The notes: generated by a model not told the origin, from the letters alone. A DNA stretch of 64,000 nt from Rhodococcus sp. Z13 (GCF_025837095.1 NZ_CP107551.1:1470352-1534351), one strand, 5' to 3'; counted from the stretch's first letter, positions 8,606 through 17,446 are shown. Translations and numbers: made by a program.

Positions 8606-8649
8606 TTGACACAGTCGCGGGGATGGGCGTCACAGAACGGTGTGACGCC
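8606..8649. promoter_or_regulatory. Candidate promoter/operator of the MHS transporter gene
   Basis: A -35-like TTGACA (8606-8611) is followed by the perfect inverted repeat GGCGTCACA-N6-TGTGACGCC at 8626-8649. A clear -10 hexamer was not found, so promoter assignment is tentative. The repeat lies where a repressor would block transcription of the transporter gene beginning at 8681. Confidence 0.45.
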
Positions 8650-8680
8650 GACCCTGTCCCTGCGATCCCAGGAGTGCTGA

Positions 8681-10045
8681 ATGGAGCAGCCTGCGTCGGC
8701 CCCGACCGAGGCAACGAACACGACACGCGCCGTTCAGAGCCCGCCCACCGGTGACCTCGCGCAACTGCGGAAGGTCACCCTGTCGAGCCTGCTCGGCACC
8801 ACCATCGAGTACTACGACTTCCTGCTCTACAGCACAATGGCCGCCCTCGTCTTCGGCGACCTGTTCTTCCCGTCGTCGAACTCGGCGGTCTCGACGATCG
8901 CAGCCTTCGGCACCCTCGCCGCCGGATACGTCGCGCGGCCACTCGGCGGCCTGGTGTTCGGGCACTTCGGTGATCGGCTCGGACGCAAGTCGATGCTCGT
9001 CATCACGATGGTGATGATGGGTATCGCCAGCTTCGCGATCGGCATCCTGCCCACCTACGACCAGATCGGCGTGCTGGCGCCCGTCCTGCTCGTGACGCTG
9101 CGTGTCGTGCAGGGTGTCGCCGTCGGTGGCGAATGGGGTGGCGCGGCACTGATGGTCGCCGAGCACTCCGACGACCGTCGTCGCGGACTGTGGACCGGAC
9201 TCATGCAGCTCGGTTCGCCGATCGGATTCCTGCTGTCGACGTCGGCCGTGATGCTCGCGACCCTGCTGCCGGACGCGTCGTTCGAGTCGTGGGGATGGCG
9301 GCTCCCGTTCATCGCCAGCGCCGTGCTCCTGGTGATCGGTCTCTACGTGCGCATGAGCGTCGTCGAAAGTCCCGTCTTCGAGCAGGCCGCGGCGAAAGCG
9401 GAGGCCGCCGCAGAGGCGAAACCGCCGGTGCTGCAACTGCTCCGGCGCCCGCGCCCGCTCATCCTCGCGTGTGCCGTGGGTATCGGCCCGTTCGCGATGA
9501 CGGCCCTGATCACGTCGCACATCATCGCCTACACGACATCGGTGGGATACAGCTCGTCGACCGTCATGCGGGTTCTGGTGCTGATGTCGGTCGTTTCGAT
9601 CGTCACCATCCCCGGTTTCTCGGCGCTGTCCGACCGCGTGGGACGCCGCGCCGTGAGCCTCACGGGCGCGGCGGTCGCGGTGCTGTACGCCTTCCCGCTG
9701 TACATGATGATCAACACCGGTTCGATCGCGCTGCTCACGGTGGCGTTGCTGTTCGGGCAGGTCGTGCAGTCGGCGATGTATGCGCCGCTCGCACCGATGC
9801 TGTCGGAGATGTTCGGCACCGACGTGCGGTACACCGGGGTGTCCTTCGGCTACCAGTTCGCCAGCCTGATCGGCGCCGGCTTCACGCCGATGATCGCTGC
9901 GAGCCTGCTGGTCGCGTCGGACGGGTCGAGCCTGCCGTTGAGCCTCATCCTCGTCGGTACCGCGTGTGTGACGATTCTCGCCGCCTGGATCGCGTCGGAG
10001 ACCCGGGGCAAGAACCTCGCTGCTACCCGGACCGAAGGGAACTGA
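8681..10045 (+). CDS. MFS transporter of the metabolite:H+ symporter (MHS) type
   Basis: A 454-residue polytopic membrane protein with about 12 hydrophobic spans. It carries the MHS family hallmark near the N-terminus (LLGTTIEYYDFLLYSTMAAL) and the MFS loop motif GHFGDRLGRKSM, with a second SDRVGRRAVSL in the other half, plus VAVGGEWGGAALMVAEH in the central region. Family members (shikimate, alpha-ketoglutarate, proline/betaine symporters) import organic acids or zwitterions. An AGGAG ribosome site lies just upstream of the ATG. It is followed by a strong hairpin, so it is probably a single-gene unit. Substrate unknown. Confidence 0.92.
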   Translation: MEQPASAPTEATNTTRAVQSPPTGDLAQLRKVTLSSLLGTTIEYYDFLLYSTMAALVFGDLFFPSSNSAVSTIAAFGTLAAGYVARPLGGLVFGHFGDRLGRKSMLVITMVMMGIASFAIGILPTYDQIGVLAPVLLVTLRVVQGVAVGGEWGGAALMVAEHSDDRRRGLWTGLMQLGSPIGFLLSTSAVMLATLLPDASFESWGWRLPFIASAVLLVIGLYVRMSVVESPVFEQAAAKAEAAAEAKPPVLQLLRRPRPLILACAVGIGPFAMTALITSHIIAYTTSVGYSSSTVMRVLVLMSVVSIVTIPGFSALSDRVGRRAVSLTGAAVAVLYAFPLYMMINTGSIALLTVALLFGQVVQSAMYAPLAPMLSEMFGTDVRYTGVSFGYQFASLIGAGFTPMIAASLLVASDGSSLPLSLILVGTACVTILAAWIASETRGKNLAATRTEGN

Positions 10046-10053
10046 CGTCGATT

Positions 10054-10095
10054 CCGGGTGGGTTCGGCCCCGATGAGCGGGCCGAACCCACCCGG
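10054..10095 (+). terminator. Strong hairpin after the MHS transporter gene
   Basis: A perfect 17-bp stem (10054-10070 with 10079-10095) around an 8-base loop begins 8 bases after the stop codon at 10045. There is no T-run, as is usual for high-GC actinobacterial terminators. Confidence 0.8.
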
Positions 10096-10147
10096 TCCTG
10101 TGACTGCTCTACTGGAGTGGAGACGCCGAGAGCAGAGGAGGACCTCG

Positions 10148-11026
10148 ATGAGCGACACGAAGCCGAACACCGTCTCCGCGGAGTGGCTGTACGAGCAACT
10201 GGGGGACGAGGACCTCGTCATCGTCGACGCCACCGTGCACCTGAGCATGCCGCCGGACGGGTCCGTGCACATCGAGCCCGGGTTGGCGACCTACCTGGAG
10301 GAGCACATTCCCGGCGCGGTCTACGCCGACCTGTTCACGGATTTCTCCGATCACGAAGCGCAGCAACCGTTCACCGCCGCGCCTCCGGCCCGGTTCGCCG
10401 CGGCGGCCGGTGCGATCGGGATCGGCCCCGGACGCCGGGTGGTGGTCTACGACCAGAAGAACGGCATCTGGGCCGCGCGACTGTGGTGGCAGCTGCGGCT
10501 CGACGGATTCGACGACGTCGCGGTGCTCGACGGCGGGTTGCCGGCCTGGAAGGCGGGAGGATTCCCCGTTTCGGACGAACAGGTCATACCGCACGGAGCG
10601 ACCTTCCGTCCGCGTCGCCGCCCGGAACTGCTGAGGTCGACGCAGGAGATGCTGGCCGCACTCGACGACCCGCAGACGCTCATCATCAACGCCCTCGATC
10701 CGGCCACCTACCGCGGGGAGAGCCCGTCCTATCCGCGCCGCGGTCACATCCCCGGCAGCATCAACATCCCCTTCGCGGACCTCGTCGATCCGACGACCGG
10801 GCAGCTGAAGCCGGTCGCGGAGTTGCGGGCGGTGTTCGAGGAGGCCGGTGCGCTCGACCCGCACGTGAAGCCGGTGACCTACTGCGGTGGCGGGATCGCG
10901 GCGTCCGGTCTCGCCCACGCCCTCGCGGCGGTGGGCCGGTCGGACGTGGCCGTGTACGACGGGTCGCTCAACGCGTGGACGGCCGACGAGTCGCTTCCGC
11001 TGGTGGAGGGCCCGGACCCGCGCTGA
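10148..11026 (+). CDS. Two-domain sulfurtransferase (rhodanese/3-mercaptopyruvate type)
   Basis: A 292-residue tandem rhodanese. The N-terminal domain contains IPGAVYADLFTDFSDH and VVYDQKNGIWAARLWW, where the catalytic cysteine position is not a cysteine. The C-terminal domain has GHIPGSINIPFADL and the active-site loop VTYCGGGIAASGLAHAL with the persulfide-forming cysteine. This arrangement is standard for thiosulfate/3-mercaptopyruvate sulfurtransferases. The ATG at 10148 is preferred because it follows an AGGAGGACC ribosome site; the in-frame ATG further upstream would translate through the preceding terminator. Confidence 0.92.
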   Translation: MSDTKPNTVSAEWLYEQLGDEDLVIVDATVHLSMPPDGSVHIEPGLATYLEEHIPGAVYADLFTDFSDHEAQQPFTAAPPARFAAAAGAIGIGPGRRVVVYDQKNGIWAARLWWQLRLDGFDDVAVLDGGLPAWKAGGFPVSDEQVIPHGATFRPRRRPELLRSTQEMLAALDDPQTLIINALDPATYRGESPSYPRRGHIPGSINIPFADLVDPTTGQLKPVAELRAVFEEAGALDPHVKPVTYCGGGIAASGLAHALAAVGRSDVAVYDGSLNAWTADESLPLVEGPDPR

Positions 11027-11335
11027 ACCGCCGATCCGGTGTTCCCGACTGCGTCACGGGAAGTCGGGAACACCAATCCGCCGCTTGCACAGTTGGAGCA
11101 GTATCCGCGACCGGCCGCTCCTGGGTGCTGCTCACCGGAACCCTCGAGGAACGGGTGGAGCTGGCGGAACGGGTGACGGACCAGGCGCTGCGGCTGGGCT
11201 CGCAGTTCGGCGCACCGCTGTAACTCCGATTTCCGTCCCCCTTTCAGGTTATACACGATCCGCGGAGCTCATGAGGATCGCGAATTCGGTCCATACTCGC
11301 CTGCACAGCATCGAATCCGCAGGTGGGGAGCCGCA
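11027..11335. other. Intergenic stretch with terminator and an unassigned short reading frame
   Basis: These 309 bases hold the hairpin listed separately, then an open frame from a GTG at 11125 to a TAA at 11223 that would encode about 32 residues (reading VLLTGTLEERVELAERVTDQ and ending FGAPL). It has gene-like composition but no ribosome site and no recognisable family; it may be a 3' gene remnant. The last ~110 bases before 11336 are more A+T rich and contain TTATAC-like sequence, a possible promoter. The rifamycin-associated element usual ahead of rifampicin-inactivation genes was not seen. Confidence 0.4.
11038..11074 (+). terminator. Hairpin after the sulfurtransferase gene
   Basis: A perfect 13-bp stem, GGTGTTCCCGACT at 11038-11050 pairing with 11062-11074, with an 11-base loop, starts 11 bases after the stop codon. 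No T-run. Confidence 0.75.
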
Positions 11336-13834
11336 ATGGCCTACGTGGTGAATATCGACGATCTCGACCGCACCGCAGTGCCGGTCGCGGGTGGGAAGGG
11401 GGCGAATCTCGGGGAACTGCGACGCATCGCCGATGCCCACGTCCCCGACGGGTTCTGCGTGACGACCGACGCCTACAGGGAGGTTCTCGCGGCGGCGTCC
11501 GTCGACGACCTGCTCGACTCCGGCGACCTCACGGTGGCGAGTGCACGGATCCGGCAGGCGATCGAGGACCGTCCCGTCCCGGACGTGATCGCCGAGGAGA
11601 TCACCGCGCGGATCCGGGAGCTCGGCGAGGACGTTCCCGTCGCCGTGCGGTCCAGCGCGACCGCAGAGGACCTGCCCACCGCATCCTTCGCCGGCCAGCA
11701 GGACAGCTACCTGGACATCCGGGGAACCGCGGGGATCCTCCGGCACATCCGCCGCTGCTGGGCGTCGCTGTTCACCGAACGCGCCGTCGCCTACCGGCAG
11801 CGCAACGGCTTCGACCACAGCCGGGTGCACATGGCCGTCGTCGTGCAGCGGATGGTGGTCCCGCAGGCCTCCGGCGTGCTGTTCACCGCCGACCCCGTCA
11901 CCTCCGACCGCACCGTCGCCCGCGTGGACGCCGTGCCCGGGCCGGGGGAGGGTCTCGTCGCCGGACAGGTGAACGCCGACGCGTATGCGGTACGCGACGG
12001 CGAAATCGTCGAGCACACCCTGCAACGGGACACTCCGGTCCTGGCCGACGGGCAGGTGAAGGACCTGGTGGCACTGGGACGTCGGATCGAAGCGCACTTC
12101 GGCTCTCCCCAGGACATCGAATGGTGTTTCGCCGACGGCGCTTTCCGGATCGTGCAGAGCCGGCCGATCACCACACTGTTCCCGATCCCGGAGGCCGGCG
12201 ACGACGGGCCACACGTCTACGTGTCCGTCGGTCACCAGCAGATGATGACCGATCCCATCACACCACTGGGGATCTCGGTGTGGCAGCTGACCAGCCGGGC
12301 ACCCATGCGGCACGCGGGTGGACGACTCTTCGTCGACGTCACCGGCATGCTCGCCTCACCCGCGCGGGGGCCGGACCTCGTGGCGGCGATCGGGAGGTCC
12401 GACCCCCTCATCGGCGACGCCCTGCAGACCGTCCTCGAGCGGGGATTCGTGCCCGTCCGGCCCGACGACCCCGCCGCTCCACGCGTCGGTCTGCCGCCCG
12501 CACCCGACGACATCGATCCGGGCATCGTCCCCGAACTCGTGGACCGGCACGAGGAGTCGATCGCGGAGTCCGCTCGCCGCATCGAGAACCTCACCGGCGC
12601 GGAGGTGTTCGAGTTCATCCGTGCCGACATCGCGGAGCTGCAGCGCGTGCTGTTCGACCCGGAGAGCGGCAAGGTGATCGCGGCGGGGATGGAGGCCGCG
12701 GAACAGCTGAACGAGCGGATCCGGGATTGGCTGGGGGAACGGAACGTCGCCGACCTCGTCTCGCAGTCGGTGCCCTACAACGTCACCTCCGAGATGGGCC
12801 TGGCATTGCTGGACGTCGCCGACGCCGTCCGCCCACATCCGGACGTCGTCGCCTTCCTGAAACAGGTCGACGAGCGCGGCTTCGACGATGCGCGGTTCCT
12901 CGACGCACTCGGCCGACTCGAAGGCGGCCCGCAGGTGCGGCAAGTGTTCGAGGGCTTCCTCGCCCGGTACGGCCGGCGCTGCGTCGGCGAGATCGACCTC
13001 ACCCGTCCCCGCTGGGTCGAACGCCCCACCATGCTGGTGCCGATGATCGCGAGCAACCTCGCCAACTTCGAACCGGGCGCCGCACAACGACTTTTCGACG
13101 ACGGACGCCGCCGCGCGGAGGAGAAGAGGCGCGAACTCCTCGACCGCGTGCGCGACCTACCCGACGGGGAGAACAAGGCGCGGGAGGTCGAGCGGCTGAT
13201 CGACCGGATCCGGGCGTTCGCCGGCTACCGGGAGTACCCGAAGTACGCCATGGTCGGCCGCTACCTCGTGTACAAGCAGGTGCTGCTGCGCGAGGCCGAG
13301 CGGCTCGTCCACGCCGGGATGGTCGACACGCCCGACGACGTCTTCTTCCTGCGCTTCGACGAGTTCGAGGAGGTGGTCCGCACCCGGCGTCCCTGCCGCG
13401 ATCTCGTCGCCGAGCGGAGACGGGAGTTCGCCGGCCACGCCACGCTCACCCCGCCGCGGGTGCTGCTGTCGACCGGGGAAACCCTCGTCGGTGCGTACAA
13501 CCGCGACGGGCTCCCCGACGGAGCCCTGCCCGGCATCGCGGTGTCCACCGGTGTCGTCGAAGGGCGGGCCCGCGTCGTCGCCGACACGGACGGGGCGGAT
13601 CTCGAACCCGGCGACATCCTGGTCACCGCCTTCACCGACCCGAGCTGGACCCCGGCGTTCGTGACGGTGCGCGGTCTGGTCACCGAGGTGGGCGGGCTGA
13701 TGACCCACGGCGCGGTCATCGCCCGCGAATACGGACTGCCGGCCGTCGTGGGGGTGGAGGGCGCCACCCGCCTCATCCGCGACGGGCAACGCATCCGCGT
13801 GAACGGTACCGAGGGATACGTCGAGGTCCTGTGA
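11336..13834 (+). CDS. rph: Rifampicin phosphotransferase-like PEP-utilising enzyme
   Basis: An 832-residue three-part enzyme. The ATP-binding domain opens with VAGGKGANLGELRRIA and contains VAVRSSATAEDLPTASFAGQ and VVVQRMVVPQASGVLFTADP. The central substrate domain contains YVSVGHQQMMTDPITPLG, wording characteristic of rifampicin phosphotransferases. The C-terminal swivelling domain has LMTHGAVIAREYGLPAVVGV with the phosphate-carrying histidine. Length fits rifampicin phosphotransferases (~830-870) and is longer than PEP synthases. It should phosphorylate a rifamycin hydroxyl using ATP, giving AMP and phosphate. The main alternative is a PEP-synthase paralogue of unknown substrate. It stands alone, with no antibiotic-response element recognised upstream. 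Confidence 0.8.
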   Translation: MAYVVNIDDLDRTAVPVAGGKGANLGELRRIADAHVPDGFCVTTDAYREVLAAASVDDLLDSGDLTVASARIRQAIEDRPVPDVIAEEITARIRELGEDVPVAVRSSATAEDLPTASFAGQQDSYLDIRGTAGILRHIRRCWASLFTERAVAYRQRNGFDHSRVHMAVVVQRMVVPQASGVLFTADPVTSDRTVARVDAVPGPGEGLVAGQVNADAYAVRDGEIVEHTLQRDTPVLADGQVKDLVALGRRIEAHFGSPQDIEWCFADGAFRIVQSRPITTLFPIPEAGDDGPHVYVSVGHQQMMTDPITPLGISVWQLTSRAPMRHAGGRLFVDVTGMLASPARGPDLVAAIGRSDPLIGDALQTVLERGFVPVRPDDPAAPRVGLPPAPDDIDPGIVPELVDRHEESIAESARRIENLTGAEVFEFIRADIAELQRVLFDPESGKVIAAGMEAAEQLNERIRDWLGERNVADLVSQSVPYNVTSEMGLALLDVADAVRPHPDVVAFLKQVDERGFDDARFLDALGRLEGGPQVRQVFEGFLARYGRRCVGEIDLTRPRWVERPTMLVPMIASNLANFEPGAAQRLFDDGRRRAEEKRRELLDRVRDLPDGENKAREVERLIDRIRAFAGYREYPKYAMVGRYLVYKQVLLREAERLVHAGMVDTPDDVFFLRFDEFEEVVRTRRPCRDLVAERRREFAGHATLTPPRVLLSTGETLVGAYNRDGLPDGALPGIAVSTGVVEGRARVVADTDGADLEPGDILVTAFTDPSWTPAFVTVRGLVTEVGGLMTHGAVIAREYGLPAVVGVEGATRLIRDGQRIRVNGTEGYVEVL

Positions 13835-13940
13835 TCGTCCATCCGCTACGAGGTCGGCTGTCCGCTCCGGCGAGTGCTGCAGCGGATCGCGGCTCGCCAT
13901 GTGAACTGTGGCACGACTCCTCCGTCCGCCGTCGCGTCCC

Positions 13941-13946
13941 TACAAT
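13941..13946 (+). promoter_or_regulatory. Candidate -10 box of the LacI regulator gene
   Basis: TACAAT sits 6 bases before the ATG at 13953, with no ribosome site between. This spacing suggests a leaderless transcript, common in actinobacteria. No clear -35 was found. Confidence 0.45.
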
Positions 13947-13952
13947 CCGGGA

Positions 13953-15002
13953 ATGGGCAACAAGTCGGTCACCAGTTACGACGTCGCTCGTCGCGCGGGG
14001 GTCTCGCAGTCGACGGTGTCCCGCGCCCTGCGCGACGACCCGCGGGTCGTCGAGGGCACACGCCTGCGGATCCAGGCGTTGGCGAAGGAGATGGGATACG
14101 TCCCGCACGTCACCGCGCGGAGCCTGATCACCCGGAAGTCGTCGACCATCGGTGTCGTCAGCGGCGACCTGCACAACCCCTCCTACCCGACCCTGGTGAA
14201 CACCCTGCAGGACTGCTTCGCCCGCAACGACTACCGGGTGCTGCTCCTGAGCGACCGCACGGAGGGTTCGCTGGAGAAGGACATTCTCGCGCTGCGCGGA
14301 GGGCTGGTCGACGGCGTCGTGTTCATCTCCTCTCGACTCGACTCGCCGATCGTCTCGGAGATGATCGACTGGAAGATCCCGCTGGTCATCCTCAACCGCG
14401 ACGTCGACGACCGGCTCGTGGGACGGGTGGACCGGGTGACCTCCGACAACATCGGCGGCGGCCGGCTCGTCGCCGAGAATCTGGTCGCCATGGGGCACAC
14501 CCGTATCGGCTTGATCTCCGGCCCGCTGGAGAACCCCAGCATCCGATTGCGGGAGAAGGGCTTCCGTGACGGTCTCGATGCGCTCGGGGTACCGATCGAC
14601 GAGAGGTACATCCATCGCGGCGCGGTGGACGCGGCCACCGGTCTCGCGGGTGGGTTGGCGCTGCTGGGCGGGAAGGAGCGGCCCACCGCAGTGTTCTGCG
14701 CGACCGACTACATCGCCTACGGCACGCTCGATGCCGCCAAGCGGCTCGACCTCGAGGTGCCGGGGGAGGTCTCGGTGGTGGGATACAACGACCTGCAGCA
14801 GTCGAGCTGGGCGATCTTCGACCTGACGACCGTGCGGCAGCCGCTCGAGGACATGGCGGCTGCCGCGGCGGATCTGCTGCTGGCGCGCATCTACGGGGAC
14901 GAGAGCGAGGCGGTGCACCGCAACTTCGACGTCGCCTGGGTGGAACGGGGGAGCGCGGCGCCATGTGCGATGCCGTTCACAGGCGCTGTCGACGATCGTT
15001 AA
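13953..15002 (+). CDS. LacI-family transcriptional regulator
   Basis: A 349-residue LacI/GalR regulator. The N-terminal helix-turn-helix is SYDVARRAGVSQSTVSRALR, followed by the hinge region YVPHVTARSLITRKSSTIGV and a periplasmic-binding-protein-like sensor with VDGVVFISSRL, HTRIGLISGP, TAVFCATDYIAYGTLDAA and VSVVGYNDLQQSSW. The stop codon abuts the operator region of the first rutA copy, which it precedes by 129 bases in the same orientation. It is therefore a candidate regulator of that gene and possibly of the CUT2-type importer at 35310-39071, whose binding protein shares the sensor fold. The start is set at the ATG next to the candidate -10 box. Confidence 0.93.
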   Translation: MGNKSVTSYDVARRAGVSQSTVSRALRDDPRVVEGTRLRIQALAKEMGYVPHVTARSLITRKSSTIGVVSGDLHNPSYPTLVNTLQDCFARNDYRVLLLSDRTEGSLEKDILALRGGLVDGVVFISSRLDSPIVSEMIDWKIPLVILNRDVDDRLVGRVDRVTSDNIGGGRLVAENLVAMGHTRIGLISGPLENPSIRLREKGFRDGLDALGVPIDERYIHRGAVDAATGLAGGLALLGGKERPTAVFCATDYIAYGTLDAAKRLDLEVPGEVSVVGYNDLQQSSWAIFDLTTVRQPLEDMAAAAADLLLARIYGDESEAVHRNFDVAWVERGSAAPCAMPFTGAVDDR

Positions 15003-15024
15003 CGCGAGCAACAAGCCCGTTACC
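14997..15024 (+). promoter_or_regulatory. GlnR-box-like operator upstream of rutA copy 1
   Basis: CGTTAAC (14997-15003) is followed by GCAAC-N6-GTTAC (15008-15023). The second part fits the AC-N9-AC spacing described for actinobacterial GlnR boxes. The same blocks occur at identical spacing before rutA copy 2 although the sequence between them differs. The site overlaps the LacI stop codon. GlnR as the binder is inference. Confidence 0.5.
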
Positions 15025-15040
15025 GGACGGCACACAGACG

Positions 15041-15069
15041 GCAATAACACCTGAATACATTCGAAGTCA
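15041..15069 (+). promoter_or_regulatory. Shared promoter element, site 1 (GCAATA-N9-TACATTCGAAGTCA)
   Basis: ATACATTCGAAGTCA at 15055-15069 recurs exactly at 29192-29206 and 35220-35234. In all three a GCAAYA block lies 9 bases before TACATT. TACATT fits a TANNNT -10 hexamer, and the flanks TGA...TCA form an imperfect palindrome. It starts 77 bases before the rutA start codon. Confidence 0.5.
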
Positions 15070-16216
15070 CAGCGTGTCGGGCAGTGTGGCCGGAGCGCTT
15101 TCCCGTCTCCCCGTCCTCAGGAGTGAGTGTCATGGAAATCGGCGTCTTCATCCCCATCGGCAACAACGGCTGGCTCATCTCCAAGAGCGCCCCGCAGTAC
15201 ATGCCCTCGTTCGAATTGAACAAGACGATCGTGCAGAAGGCCGAGTCGTACGGACTCGACTTCGCTCTGTCGATGATCAAGCTGAAGGGGTTCGGGGGTG
15301 AGACCGAGTTCTGGGATCACAATCTCGAATCGTTCACGTTGATGGCGGGTCTGGCCGCGGCGACGGAGAAGATCAAGTTGTTCGCCTCGACGGCGATCCT
15401 GACGTTGCCGCCGGCGATCGTGGCGCGGATGGCGTCGACGATCGATTCGATCGCGCCGGGCCGGTTCGGGGTCAACATCGTGACCGGGTGGGCGCCGAAC
15501 GAGTACACGCAGATGGGGTTGTGGCCGGGGGAGGAGTACTTCGGGTACCGCTATGCGCAGGCCACCGAGTACGTGACGGTGATGAAGCAGTTGTGGGCCG
15601 ATGGGGTCAGCAATTTCAAGGGTGAGCACTACACGATGGACGAGTGTGTGCTCTCGCCGCGTCCGACCGGTGGTGGTGTGCCGATCGTGGCGGCGGGTCA
15701 GTCGAAGGCGGGGATGAAGTTCGCGTCGGAGATGGCCGATTTCAATTTCATCATGGGGTCGGGGATCAATACGCCGACGGCGATCTCGGAGTCGGTGGCG
15801 AGCCTGGTGTCCGCGGCCGAGGAGACGGGCCGGGATGTGGGTGCTCTGACGTTGTTCATGATCATCGCGGAGGAGACCGACGAGGCGGCGCAGGCGAAGT
15901 GGCAGGACTACCACGACAATGCCGATCTGGCGGCGCTGGGGTACATGGCGGATCAGTCGTCGGCGGATGCGACGGCCGATGAGTCGTCGACGGCGAAGAC
16001 GATCTCGTTGCCCGAGGGTGCGGTGAACTTCAACATGGGTACGTTGGTGGGTTCGTACGAGTCGGTGGCGAGGATGCTCGACGAGGTCGCGGGGATCGAC
16101 GGGATCAAGGGGATCATGTTGACCTTCGACGATTTCGTGGAGGGTATCGAGAAGTTCGGTACGCGGATCCAGCCGTTGATGAAGAGCCGTACCACGATTC
16201 AGGCCGCAGCCTGACA
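15052..16216 (+). repeat. Long direct repeat, copy 1 (rutA plus leader)
   Basis: 1165 bases identical to 29189-30353 except for two substitutions (15085 T versus 29222 C; 15817 C versus 29954 T). It covers the rutA coding sequence plus 80 bases of leader. The flanks outside share only the operator blocks. No insertion-sequence ends or target duplications are visible at the boundaries. Confidence 0.97.
15132..16214 (+). CDS. rutA: RutA-type FMN-dependent monooxygenase, copy 1
   Basis: A 360-residue LLM-class flavin monooxygenase very close in wording to RutA pyrimidine oxygenase: [79 protein letters not shown] and [10 protein letters not shown]-like [20 protein letters not shown]. RutA uses FMNH2 and O2 to open the uracil ring between N3 and C4; this is known for the family, while the substrate here is inferred. 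A good AGGAG site (15119-15123) fixes the ATG. The partner reductase must come from elsewhere; RutF-like proteins are encoded at 39738 and 45721. Codon use (many TTG, GCG, ACG, GGG) differs from flanking genes. A hairpin follows the gene. Confidence 0.93.
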   Translation: MEIGVFIPIGNNGWLISKSAPQYMPSFELNKTIVQKAESYGLDFALSMIKLKGFGGETEFWDHNLESFTLMAGLAAATEKIKLFASTAILTLPPAIVARMASTIDSIAPGRFGVNIVTGWAPNEYTQMGLWPGEEYFGYRYAQATEYVTVMKQLWADGVSNFKGEHYTMDECVLSPRPTGGGVPIVAAGQSKAGMKFASEMADFNFIMGSGINTPTAISESVASLVSAAEETGRDVGALTLFMIIAEETDEAAQAKWQDYHDNADLAALGYMADQSSADATADESSTAKTISLPEGAVNFNMGTLVGSYESVARMLDEVAGIDGIKGIMLTFDDFVEGIEKFGTRIQPLMKSRTTIQAAA

Positions 16217-16373
16217 TTCGAGTAGACCGACACGACCGCCGTCACCCGACGGACGGAACATCGACCAGGCCCCCGGCCGGATCGAACCACGACGGGATTC
16301 GACCCTCTCGACGTGATTCACCGCCGGGGGTCCGCTCTGCGCTGCACACCGTGCCGCGAGCGGGGTACCCGTA

Positions 16374-16410
16374 TCCTCCCGCCCCGGCGGTCACTGCCCG
16401 GGCGGGAGGA
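16374..16410. terminator. Bidirectional hairpin between rutA copy 1 and the convergent SDR gene
   Basis: An 11-bp perfect stem (TCCTCCCGCCC at 16374-16384 with 16400-16410) and a 15-base loop lie just beyond the 3' end of the SDR gene and 160 bases after rutA, so it can serve both strands. Confidence 0.65.
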
Positions 16411-16421
16411 GCGAAAGGCGT

Positions 16422-17189
16422 TCAGACGCCGGAGGTGTCCATCCCGGCCACCGTACGGTAGAGGCCGGCCGAGACGTGGAGCAGCTGCCCCGTGATGTAT
16501 CGGGCCTCCTCCGAAGCGAGGAACCGCACGGCGTTCGCGACATCGATCGACTCGACGGCCTGTCCCATCGGTGACGGCGACACCAGGCGTGAGAGGGTCG
16601 TCGGTTCGAGCGCCTTCAGCTTCTCGTTCGCGATGAGTCCCGGCACCACCGAATTGACGGTGATGCCGTGACGGCCGAATTCGAGAGCCAGGGTACGTGT
16701 GAGGCCGTCGGCAGCCGCCTTGGAGACGGCATAGTTCGCGTTCTGCGCGCTGCCGGTCGCACCGATGGAGGTGACGTTCACGATCCGGCCGAATCCGCGC
16801 TCCACCATGGACGGAACGACGGCCTGTGCACACCACCAGGCCGTCCGTAGATTGGCATCGAGCGTGAACTCGAGATCATCGGGCTGCAACGTCGCGAAAG
16901 CGCCCGTGCGCATGCCGCCGGCGTTGTTCACGAGGATCTCCACCGGACCGAGTCCCTCCGTGGCCGTCCGGACCACCTCGGCGGCGCCCGCTCGGTCGTC
17001 GATGGTGCCCTCGATCACGCGCACCTCGGTCAGGGTCTCGAGTTCGCTCGCGAGCCGGGTGATCGACGGATTCGATTTCCGGACCTGGAGGGCGACCCGC
17101 GCGCCACCCTCCGCCATCACACGTGCGATCACCGATCCGGTGTGACCTCCGGCGGCCGTCACCAGAGCGACACGTCCCTTCACCCGCAT
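16422..17189 (-). CDS. SDR-family oxidoreductase
   Basis: A 255-residue classical short-chain dehydrogenase/reductase. The cofactor loop reads VTAAGGHTGSVIA, a variant of TGxxxGxG; NNAGG is present; the catalytic serine lies in NVTSIGATGS and the Tyr/Lys pair in NYAVSKAAADG; GITVNSVVPGLI follows. The arginine near the end of strand 2 (QVRKSN) suggests NADP(H) use. It is convergent with rutA copy 1 and divergent from the cupin/ABC operon starting at 17447, from which it is separated by 257 bases. It may act on a carbonyl or alcohol intermediate of that operon's pathway (inference). Confidence 0.92.
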   Translation of the reverse strand: MRVKGRVALVTAAGGHTGSVIARVMAEGGARVALQVRKSNPSITRLASELETLTEVRVIEGTIDDRAGAAEVVRTATEGLGPVEILVNNAGGMRTGAFATLQPDDLEFTLDANLRTAWWCAQAVVPSMVERGFGRIVNVTSIGATGSAQNANYAVSKAAADGLTRTLALEFGRHGITVNSVVPGLIANEKLKALEPTTLSRLVSPSPMGQAVESIDVANAVRFLASEEARYITGQLLHVSAGLYRTVAGMDTSGV

Positions 17190-17446
17190 TTGTTGTATTC
17201 CCTTCTACAGCAAGAATTTAGAAGTACAGATGTATCGAAGCACGCATCCGTCCCCGCGTCGAACCGGTTCTCGGGCGATGAGACGGTACTCCTCACATAT
17301 CGAGGGGTGTTATCAACATGCGATGCGAGATCGTCCCGGTTTATTAACTCCCAGGAAATCGATTCCCGGAAAACGGGGTGCAGAATCATGTTCATGCGAA
17401 TCCCCATGCAAGCGAATGCTGTCCGCATGTCCTCTCCTTCCGCCCG
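17190..17446. promoter_or_regulatory. Divergent promoter region between SDR gene and cupin/ABC operon
   Basis: A 257-base gap of clearly lower GC than its surroundings. It contains small inverted repeats, for example CTTCTA-N11-TAGAAG near 17203 and CCCG-N4-CGGG near 17366, and an AATCGATT palindrome. It must carry promoters for both directions. The IclR regulator encoded at 26222 is the nearest candidate binder; no specific operator can be fixed. Confidence 0.4.

Noticed and set aside
11323-14127. A 934-residue plus-strand frame overlapping the rifampicin phosphotransferase-like gene
   Set aside because: It is the +1 shadow of a gene with a complete set of PEP-utilising-enzyme motifs.
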